Positions 26,251-32,948 of a stretch of DNA of 32,948 nucleotides are shown in pieces. Made by a program: the position numbers and the translations under genes. Origin of the DNA: Martensiomyces pterosporus (taxonomy: Eukaryota; Kickxellomycota; Kickxellomycetes; Kickxellales; Kickxellaceae). Each line of letters starts with the position of its first letter. Position 1 is the stretch's first letter. Under the pieces are notes generated by a model. That model was not told the DNA's origin, searched no databases, and worked only from the letters and a program-made list of their open reading frames with translations. The stretch is taken from positions 1 to 32,948 of the forward strand of contig MU603992.1 of the NCBI GenBank assembly GCA_025201845.1. The letters are read 5' to 3'.

Positions 26251-27954
26251 ATGGCCATCAGATCAATATTACAAATCCTGCCGGAGAATATCATCGAGTA
26301 CATCATCTTTCACACGACTGGGCTACGACCACTCAACGGCAGCCAGCTGGCCGAATACCACCCAGAGCTGTCGCGAAGGCTTGTGCCTTTTCTCGGCATA
26401 TGTACTCACTGGCGCGCAGTAGCACTACCCCTGTTTTACCTGGACATGGCTCTCGCTACAGATTTTGATGCGACAACAATCGAGCGCCCCAGCACGCTCG
26501 TTCATGGTATCGACGCTGTGCTCTCTGCTAACGTGGAGGCCCTTCCAAGGTGTGCCGCGATACAGGTCCCGTTTACTGGAGTCATCACTGGCAAGGTGTC
26601 AAACGTTTTGTCGGCCGCTCCTTACGCAGAAGCAGTATTCCCATCAGTTATACACATCAACTACAACATCTACGGCGGGGAATACCTCAGAAGAGGAGAC
26701 CCCTCGGTATCAAAGGAAAATGCAGTCAGGTTCTGTGGCCAAATTCGCCGGCTGTTTCCCAATGCAGCGTCACTGAGAATCGATACTGGCCGCATTGGGA
26801 TAATATCCTACGACGAGCTGATGGGAGACATTGTCACGGGCATATCAAGAGAATTGAGAGCATTCGACTACCAGGGACCAGAGAGCTACGTGCATGTAGC
26901 AGAGCTGTCACCACGCATGGCCAACCTCACTCGCATCAGCCTTTCGGCCAACCACTCCGACGGAAAGACCATCGATATTGTCCGCCACAATGCACTTTCG
27001 TTGGAGCGCGTTGAGCTCAGAGAGTTTGCTGTCGGTGCCTGTCTGCGCCTTGTTCAAGCACCAGAAGGCAGAGCTGTCACTTACCCGCGTCTCAAGAGTC
27101 TGTTCATCTATGCGATGGATTACAGCCGTGTTGGCATTCATGAGTTGCCTGAAGGAACGCCATTCCCTGCACTAAAACACCTCCACTGCGCAGGCGATTA
27201 CCCATTCGCAAACGATGTCTTGTTTAGAGGCAACAGTGCTACACTTGAGAGCCTTGACCTCACCATCAGCCAGTCGCTGCTGTGGGTCATTCAGAGGTAC
27301 AGCCTGTTTGACCACAATCGATTCCCAAGGCTGAACCGTCTAGCTTTGGAGAGCTGGGAGAATATACCGATGGATGACGATCTCGCACTAAAACTGGCTC
27401 GAGTTCCCTTTGAGAACAGACCTGGCGTACAGGTGGCCAAGGTATGCTTTAGAGGCAACAAGCGCGATAACATCATTCTGGATGCAATTCGGCTTTCGCT
27501 CACAGGCAGCCAAATCCAGTACTTGAATATTCAGGGATTCAAACTCACGGCTGACGAGATTGTCCAAGTAATCAGGCTGCTGCCTGACCTGAAGGACTTG
27601 GCATTTTGGATGGTGGAAGAAGAGGATCCCGAAAACGGATACCGCGTTTGCTTGGATACCTTTGCGAGCTCCGCCCTCATCCCCCAGCCTATTTCTACCC
27701 GCCTGCGCTCTCTTGATTTTCAATCAAGAGCTGGCGGAATCAGCCGTATGACCGTTACTTACATCGTGGCAATCGCTGCCATGTCACCATCGCTGCAGTA
27801 TATCGCCATGCTCGAGCTCATCTTTGACAGGTGCCAACAGCACTTTAGAGACGCCGTGGCTGAGCCGCTGTTTGCGCCGTATGCACAGCACCTGCGCTCG
27901 CTAAAGTACCTCTCTGGACTGTACAGGGCTGTAGAGCCTATTCCTCTATTTTGA
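26251..27954 (+). CDS. F-box-like / leucine-rich protein 1
   Basis: Encodes 567 residues, ATG in good context (AGCCATGG). An F-box-like N-terminus: LPENIIEYIIFHTTG (10-24) and LVPFLGICTHWRAVALPLFYLDM (44-66), the usual 'LP.....I......L......VC..W..VA.P..Y' pattern. The remaining about 480 residues are irregular leucine-rich strand-helix units (for example LFPNAASLRIDTG, MANLTRISLSANHSD, ATLESLDLTI, SQIQYLNIQGFKLTADEIVQVIRLLPDLKDLAFWM) that would form a curved substrate-binding surface. Predicted role: SCF-type adaptor choosing targets for ubiquitination; target unknown. First of three tandem copies. It is closer to the third copy than to the second. CATAAATATTT near 26123-26133 is a TATA candidate. 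No introns. Confidence 0.85.
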   Translation: MAIRSILQILPENIIEYIIFHTTGLRPLNGSQLAEYHPELSRRLVPFLGICTHWRAVALPLFYLDMALATDFDATTIERPSTLVHGIDAVLSANVEALPRCAAIQVPFTGVITGKVSNVLSAAPYAEAVFPSVIHINYNIYGGEYLRRGDPSVSKENAVRFCGQIRRLFPNAASLRIDTGRIGIISYDELMGDIVTGISRELRAFDYQGPESYVHVAELSPRMANLTRISLSANHSDGKTIDIVRHNALSLERVELREFAVGACLRLVQAPEGRAVTYPRLKSLFIYAMDYSRVGIHELPEGTPFPALKHLHCAGDYPFANDVLFRGNSATLESLDLTISQSLLWVIQRYSLFDHNRFPRLNRLALESWENIPMDDDLALKLARVPFENRPGVQVAKVCFRGNKRDNIILDAIRLSLTGSQIQYLNIQGFKLTADEIVQVIRLLPDLKDLAFWMVEEEDPENGYRVCLDTFASSALIPQPISTRLRSLDFQSRAGGISRMTVTYIVAIAAMSPSLQYIAMLELIFDRCQQHFRDAVAEPLFAPYAQHLRSLKYLSGLYRAVEPIPLF

Positions 27955-28269
27955 AGCAATCTCATTTCTGCTCGGGTATGAATTTTGGCATTGGGAGGCT
28001 GCAAACCCTTAGAGCTAGCACGTGCATTTAAAAATAATATGACAGGACAGTGGACGCTTGCAGCGGAAGTGTAATCTTCAATCCCATCTTTCTCCATCTG
28101 CGCGGAGCAGGAATAGGGGAAACGCCAAAGGCGTGTGCAACTCCTGCAACAAAGTCCCTTCCCTTGGTGGACGCCATAAATAGGCTCTCCCACCTCTACG
28201 AATGCTTCCACGTTTTTCCTCCTTTATCGCCAGTATTTTTGTTCGCCTACCACATCAACAGCAGCAACC
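27955..28269. other. Intergenic; promoter of F-box-like protein 2
   Basis: 315 bases without a gene. CATAAATAGG at 28175-28184, about 90 bases before the next ATG, is the likely TATA element. Confidence 0.5.
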
Positions 28270-29955
28270 ATGTCAGTCCACTCTATCGCCCAGACCTTGC
28301 CCGAGGACGTCCTCGAGCTTGTTATTTGGCATGCGACGGGCGCAAAGAGGCTCAAGGGGCTCCAGACTTTGGACTATGCTCCGACTTACTCGCGCGACAT
28401 CATGCCATTCCTCGGCGTTTGTTCACACTGGCGCTCAGTTGCACTCTCGGTGTTCTACATGCACTTTGCACTCAAGACCAACAAGGACGTTACATTGATT
28501 GAAAGTCCTCAGGGGTTCCTCCACGGCATTGACGATATCATCGCCTGCAACCTCGAGAAAACCGCAAGCTGCGCCGAGGTCGAGGTGCCTCTGGAGGGAA
28601 TCGTTAAAGGCAATTTGGCTGGGCTGCTATCAACCGCACCTTATGTCAACACAGAATTCCCGTCAGTCACTAACCTGAGCGTCCGTATTGAGAACGACAG
28701 TAAACTCGAAGTAGAGGCAACCGAAGAGCACAGAAACAATGTCAATCTGTTCTGCGAGCACATTGGACGTCTGTTCCCCAATGTTTATCTGCTCCGTTTC
28801 AACTCTAGTAGTATCTGGACGCCATCCACTGCCTGCGGCGACTTGCTGAGCGATTTGGTCGCTGGACTAACCAAGGGGGTAAGGGCGTTGGAGTTTATCG
28901 GCGATGGATATTTGCATTTGGACGACCTCTCGCACCTCACCAACCTCTTGCGCTTGACTATCCACACTGAACATCGGGATAGCAATATGGCTGAGCTGAT
29001 TCGCCGCAATGCATCGACGCTGGAGCATATTGACATCAAGACATCGGAAGTCGGAGGCACCACTGGCTTTGTCCAGGACCCAGAGGGCAACACCATGATT
29101 TATCCTCGCCTGAAAAAACTGACAATCTTTACGAGGGACTACTCGCTTGCTGGCGAAAGAGTGTCCCCAAAAGGAACCCCGTTCCCTGTGCTCACTCACC
29201 TTTCCCTCAAGGGCGTCTATCCATTTGGCAACGACATACTGTTCAGAGGCAGCAATGAGACACTTGAGAGCTTGGACATGGTCCTTGAAAACCAGCTGCA
29301 GCAGATCATCCTTAGGAGTGGTACATTTGGGCAGTACAGACACTCCAGGCTGCATCGCATTTCCATTGATCTTGCCTTCTTTGATATTGCTCCAGGGATT
29401 GTTCAGTTGCTCTTTGAGATTGGGCCAAATGTGCAGGCTGTCAAGGCGAACCTTGGGGACTACGAGAGCAGCTCCACCTTGCTGGATGCCGTCAGAAACT
29501 CGCGTGCCAAGAGCCAGATCCAATGCCTAACCATCAAGAGCCTCAATCTCCTGGCGACTGAAATCGTCGAGCTCATAGAGCTGCTTCCCAATCTGAAGCA
29601 TCTGAAGGTTAAGCTTGCCGATGAGGAGAACACCCAGGATGCCACTGCTGCACCCAGCAACAGCTTTGCGACGCTGCAAGGAAGGCAAGAGCCAATCTCG
29701 AATCGCCTGCATTCGATTCATTTCAAGGTAGACATGTGGCCTCCAAGCCGCCTAGCAGTCCGCAACATTCAGATTATCGCCTCGCTGATTCCATCTTTGC
29801 GGTATGTGGTTGTACAGGAGCTGGCCTCGGAGGAGTGGCAGGAACTGTTCAAAGAGGTCACCACAGAGCCTACCTTTGCTCCCCGCACTGCTCACCTTCG
29901 CTCACTCACGTACCTAGACGGGCTGTATCGTGAAGCTAAGCGCCTCCCCATGTAG
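28270..29955 (+). CDS. F-box-like / leucine-rich protein 2
   Basis: Encodes 561 residues, ATG context ACCATGT. F-box-like part: QTLPEDVLELVIWHATGAK (8-26) and IMPFLGVCSHWRSVALSVFYMHFAL (44-68). The body has the family's irregular leucine-rich units: IGRLFPNVYLLRFNSS, LSHLTNLLRLTIHTEH, RNASTLEHIDI, TPFPVLTHLSLKGVYPFGNDILFRGS, IQCLTIKSLNLLATEIVELIELLPNLKHLKV, and the shared end AHLRSLTYLDGLYREAKRLPM. It is the most diverged of the three tandem copies, although it lies between the two more similar ones. Predicted SCF substrate adaptor; target unknown. Confidence 0.84.
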   Translation: MSVHSIAQTLPEDVLELVIWHATGAKRLKGLQTLDYAPTYSRDIMPFLGVCSHWRSVALSVFYMHFALKTNKDVTLIESPQGFLHGIDDIIACNLEKTASCAEVEVPLEGIVKGNLAGLLSTAPYVNTEFPSVTNLSVRIENDSKLEVEATEEHRNNVNLFCEHIGRLFPNVYLLRFNSSSIWTPSTACGDLLSDLVAGLTKGVRALEFIGDGYLHLDDLSHLTNLLRLTIHTEHRDSNMAELIRRNASTLEHIDIKTSEVGGTTGFVQDPEGNTMIYPRLKKLTIFTRDYSLAGERVSPKGTPFPVLTHLSLKGVYPFGNDILFRGSNETLESLDMVLENQLQQIILRSGTFGQYRHSRLHRISIDLAFFDIAPGIVQLLFEIGPNVQAVKANLGDYESSSTLLDAVRNSRAKSQIQCLTIKSLNLLATEIVELIELLPNLKHLKVKLADEENTQDATAAPSNSFATLQGRQEPISNRLHSIHFKVDMWPPSRLAVRNIQIIASLIPSLRYVVVQELASEEWQELFKEVTTEPTFAPRTAHLRSLTYLDGLYREAKRLPM

Positions 29956-30006
29956 CAACTGCTAGCACAGTTGTCTGGTGCCTGTTTTGCTGTTTTCTCA
30001 CAAAGA

Positions 30007-30012
30007 AATAAA
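30007..30012 (+). terminator. Poly(A) signal AATAAA of F-box-like protein 2
   Basis: AATAAA 52 bases after the stop codon. Confidence 0.6.
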
Positions 30013-30176
30013 AAGAACTGAAGCGCCTTTGTGTGGCTTTTTTTGGATCAATCCTCTGTATTTTTAGAACAGCCGAAAATGAGAGGAAAACGACGTGTCC
30101 TAATGCCATGCGAGGAAGAGCCGTGGAGGACAATCGCATTGGATTTCTGTTTCTGGCACTGGTGAGGTCAAAGCCT

Positions 30177-30191
30177 GGCATTTAAAATGCC
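30177..30191. promoter_or_regulatory. Palindrome with TATA-like core upstream of F-box-like protein 3
   Basis: GGCATTT-A-AAATGCC, perfect 7-bp arms around one base, with TTTAAA inside, 112 bases before the ATG. It may be a TATA element, a dimeric-factor site, or both. The rest of 29956-30302 holds no gene. Confidence 0.45.
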
Positions 30192-30302
30192 CTCTTCGCC
30201 CCCTGCTTGCAACCCGGCCTGCCATCCGTTGCTTTCTTCTTTTTTTACTCGCTTCACCTATACACATATCGCCGTTTTTCTCTACTTTGTTATTTTGTGA
30301 CC

Positions 30303-32003
30303 ATGGCACAGGCATCGCTCGCTCAAACCCTGCCAGAGGACATCATCGAGGACATCATTTTCTACGCCACGAACTTGAGAAAGCTCCGTAGAACCCAAGC
30401 GGCAGAGTGGCACCCCGAGCTATGCCAAGAGCTTATGCCGCTGCTTGGCGTTTGTCGTCATTGGCGCTCAGTGGCGCTGCCGGTTTTCTACTTGGACCTG
30501 TTTTTGACAACCAACGACGACGTGACCGCTATTGATAGGCCGCTTCGCTTTTTCCATGGGCTCACCGACGTCATCACCAACGGTGCAGAGCACTTTATCA
30601 GGTGTGCTCGAATCCAGGTCCCAATGGCGAGCATTCTTGAAGGCAAGGTTGTAGATCTTCTCTCCGCGGCTCCGTACACTGACGCAGTGTTTCCGTCGGC
30701 CGTCCACCTGACTTTTGGTGTCTTTGGTGGCGGTGACCCTGAGGGCGAAGTGCCGATGTTCAAGGAAAATGCTGCAAAGTTTTGCGAGCGAATCCTACGG
30801 CTTTTCCCCAACGTAGAATCGCTAAACTTCGATGTGAGGGCAATGAGATACACAGCGCACGACGAAATCATGGGTGACATTGTTACTGGCTTGACAAAGG
30901 CGCGGCGTCTAGGTGCGTTTGACTACTCGGGCGTCCAGAGCTATTTGCACGTTCCAGAACTCACGCACCTCGCAACCCTTTCACGCATCAGCCTGTTTGT
31001 TGAGCGCGCTGATGGAGACATCATTGAGCTGGTGCACCGCAACGCCCCGACTTTGGAGTATATCGAAATCAGATGTGTGCAGCTTGGCGCCTTTGTCAGT
31101 CTCATTCAGGACTCCAACGGCAACACTGTCACCTATCCATGCCTCAAGACTCTGTATGCATATGCGATGGACTACAGCTCCACAAACATTCGCGAATCGC
31201 CGGAGGGAACGCCATTCCCCGCCCTCAAGCACCTCACTTGTGCTGGCGAGTATCCGTTCAATAACGACATCCTGTTCAGGGGCAACAGCGCTACGCTGGA
31301 GAGCCTTGAGCTTACCATCACGCCTGCCCTGCTCCAGGCCGCTCAACGCTACAACGTGTTTGAAAAAGGCCGGTACCCAAGACTGCATCGCGTGGCGCTG
31401 GAGAGCTGGAGTGGGTTCGCCATGGATGATGAGCTGGCGCTTAGTGTGGCACGGATTCCCTTTGAGGTGGGACCCAACGTTCAGGTGATCAAGGTGAACC
31501 TTAGAGGGGACAAGCGCGAAAACGTCATTCTGGATGCCATCCGCCTCACACCCGAAAACAGCCAGATTCGCTTCCTAAACATCCAAGATTTCAGGCTTAC
31601 CGTGTTCGAGGTCGTCGAGGTAATCAAGATACTCCCCAACCTGCGGGACCTAAAGTTTTGGATGACCGAGGAAGAAACCGCGGAGCAGGATAGCCTTTCC
31701 TTGGATGCTCTTGCACAGCTGCACACGGAAAACCATCCTGTTTCGACTCGCTTGCGGTCATTGCAGTTTGAGTCCAGGGCAAACGAACTCGCACGCCAAA
31801 CTGCTGCCAACCTCCTGACTGTTGCATCGCTGGCACCGTCGCTGCAATACATTTCTATGTTTGGGCTGCTATTTGACGACTGCAAGGCGTTCTTCAAGGA
31901 TGTGGTCGCTGATCCAGCATTTGACAAGTATGCTGAGCACCTGCGCTCTATCAAATATCTTTCTGGATTGTACCGTGGTGCCGAGACTATCCCCCTTTTC
32001 TAA
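30303..32003 (+). CDS. F-box-like / leucine-rich protein 3
   Basis: Encodes 566 residues from the ATG at 30303 (GACCATGG); the frame is open from TTG 30207, but that start would break the match to copies 1 and 2. F-box-like part: QTLPEDIIEDIIFYATNLRK (8-27) and LMPLLGVCRHWRSVALPVFYLDL (46-68). The body aligns with copy 1 nearly throughout, for example TPFPALKHLTCAGEYPFNND, FRGNSATLESLELTI, and a shared end LRSIKYLSGLYRGAETIPLF against LRSLKYLSGLYRAVEPIPLF. By eye roughly 60% of residues match copy 1 in the C-terminal half. Predicted SCF substrate adaptor; target unknown. Confidence 0.86.
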   Translation: MAQASLAQTLPEDIIEDIIFYATNLRKLRRTQAAEWHPELCQELMPLLGVCRHWRSVALPVFYLDLFLTTNDDVTAIDRPLRFFHGLTDVITNGAEHFIRCARIQVPMASILEGKVVDLLSAAPYTDAVFPSAVHLTFGVFGGGDPEGEVPMFKENAAKFCERILRLFPNVESLNFDVRAMRYTAHDEIMGDIVTGLTKARRLGAFDYSGVQSYLHVPELTHLATLSRISLFVERADGDIIELVHRNAPTLEYIEIRCVQLGAFVSLIQDSNGNTVTYPCLKTLYAYAMDYSSTNIRESPEGTPFPALKHLTCAGEYPFNNDILFRGNSATLESLELTITPALLQAAQRYNVFEKGRYPRLHRVALESWSGFAMDDELALSVARIPFEVGPNVQVIKVNLRGDKRENVILDAIRLTPENSQIRFLNIQDFRLTVFEVVEVIKILPNLRDLKFWMTEEETAEQDSLSLDALAQLHTENHPVSTRLRSLQFESRANELARQTAANLLTVASLAPSLQYISMFGLLFDDCKAFFKDVVADPAFDKYAEHLRSIKYLSGLYRGAETIPLF

Positions 32004-32033
32004 ACCACAGCTACTTGTTAAAACATGAGCTCA

Positions 32034-32039
32034 AATAAA
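32034..32039 (+). terminator. Poly(A) signal AATAAA of F-box-like protein 3
   Basis: AATAAA 31 bases after the stop codon. Confidence 0.55.
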
Positions 32040-32525
32040 AATTGTATTTGTGGAAATTGACTTTTGGTATGGTGTGGTTCTTAATTATCTGTCCCTATCG
32101 GAATGTGGGCTACATTTATGAGCGAGTATCATTGCTAATTTGGACAGACAGACCCAGACAGCCCAGTTTCGACAGCCACGTAAAATAACCACCCCAAGTT
32201 TATCTACGCAAATACACTGCTGGATCCATTAGCATAAAAAGGCATACAAACGCACGGCAAGGACTACACGTGGTCAGCATCTTTGATTTTGAAGGACCGC
32301 TGTTGTTTACTGCAGAAAAGCACGCCAGAATGAGAAGGCAGCTGCTGCCAGATGGACACAAGGAGCCATACAAAGATTGGCTATATGGATGAAAATCAAG
32401 GGCTGTCGCGCCGTGATCCATGTTTCTGAGGAACTGCGGGTTGCGAACTGAGGAGCCGTTTGGCCTATCTACCGATATCGTCCAATCGACTACTTGTCGT
32501 GCCTTGGAAGGTTCTACTTTACCCC

Positions 32526-32582
32526 AGTCTATCTCGCTCCACCTATCCTATGCTCGCGCTATGATAGGACCGAGATAAGACT
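32526..32582. repeat. Strong two-tier stem-loop
   Basis: Outer arms AGTCTATCTCG (32526-32536) and CGAGATAAGACT (32571-32582) pair over 11 bp with one bulged A. Inner arms CCTATC (32542-32547) and GATAGG (32563-32568) pair over 6 bp around a 15-base loop. Confidence 0.65.
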
Positions 32583-32590
32583 TACTGTTG

Positions 32591-32613
32591 CGCGTTCAAC
32601 GCGGACTATAAAA
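32591..32613 (+). promoter_or_regulatory. Palindrome CGCGTT-C-AACGCG followed by TATAAAA
   Basis: A perfect 13-base palindrome (32591-32603) ends three bases before TATAAAA (32607-32613). The layout suggests a regulated promoter reading to the right, out of the window, but no gene start is visible. Confidence 0.4.
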
Positions 32614-32948
32614 TTCTGCTCCTGGGCACTAGCGGCCAAGGAACAGGGATCTCTTTTTTAGTGAAGATTTTTCTTTTAGCATATATAGAGGTTAAAACCC
32701 ATTTGCGCTTGCTGAGCAGTGAAGATTGGTATTGATCACGTTAGATAGACTGCGAGGACGTTGTAGAGCACGAAGCTACTGCAAGTATCGCGTAACGTTG
32801 AGAACAGGTTTCATCTTCGGTTTAGCCATTAGTATAGAAAGACAGACCTCTGTCGCCCAAGTAAAACTTATTGCTCCCGTTTAGCGTCCGTTAGCGCTAT
32901 CCGTCCGATACCCAAATTCCTTGCTGCCAGAAACATCCGGGATGGCAG

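Larger units (their letters stand above)
32004..32948. other. Right-end region without a supported gene, possibly the edge of a repeat element
   Basis: After the poly(A) site of F-box-like protein 3 only short frames occur. From about 32440 the text changes character: fewer coding-like frames, CG-containing palindromes, a TATA box and an A/T-rich stretch (32640-32700). This would fit an LTR or other non-coding element continuing beyond the window, but no second copy, primer-binding site or element gene is visible here. Confidence 0.35.

Noticed and set aside
30177..30191. Palindrome as a transposon target or attachment site
   Set aside because: It contains a TATA-like core at a promoter-like distance from a gene, and no element boundary is visible.

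Overview
The window looks like nuclear DNA of an early-diverging fungus. My best guess is a Kickxellales-like member of the Zoopagomycota, but that placement is an inference, not a search result. The evidence is compact and mostly intron-free genes, a nuclear-type tRNA-Gly with a Pol III T-run, TATA boxes and AATAAA signals, microsomal P450s, a fungal-type FAS alpha-chain relic, and receptor and F-box-like families in local arrays. In every eukaryotic gene I moved the start to the first sensible ATG; several long open frames begin at TTG or GTG.

Left part (about 0.3-14 kb), a redox/stress-type region: a small secreted Ser/Thr-rich protein with a GPI-like tail (-), tRNA-Gly(UCC), aldo/keto reductase 1 (+), cytochrome P450 1 (+), a COQ5/UbiE-like methyltransferase (+), an 87/82-bp inverted repeat enclosing a retrotransposon gag remnant, a broken C-terminal piece of the fatty acid synthase alpha chain (FAS2), small heat-shock protein 1 (+), aldo/keto reductase 2 (+, close paralogue of the first), small heat-shock protein 2 (+) and cytochrome P450 2 (-). 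Together they suggest oxidation, reduction and methylation of small molecules plus protein protection. Nothing shows that they form one pathway.

Middle (about 14.1-16.2 kb): a 684-base block occurs twice, exactly abutting a 10-N gap on both sides, with only four base differences seen by eye. This looks like an assembly or haplotype artefact. The second copy runs into the 3' part of a short F-box-like gene on the minus strand, which seems to need one small intron.

Receptor region (about 16.3-26.0 kb): three minus-strand seven-TM proteins of one family share a conserved post-TM7 segment and a C-terminal EYxxPhi motif, and all lack an RGS domain. A small DMT-family (YdcZ/DUF606-like) membrane protein sits between the second and third. 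Divergent from the third is a plus-strand protein with seven TM segments and a C-terminal RGS domain. The arrangement suggests a local G-protein signalling gene cluster in which the RGS-fused architecture lies beside RGS-less relatives.

Right part (about 26.2-32.0 kb): three tandem plus-strand F-box-like/leucine-rich proteins of 561-567 residues. The last 0.95 kb has no gene I can support. It contains a strong stem-loop, a palindrome and a TATA box, possibly the edge of a repeat or LTR-like element.
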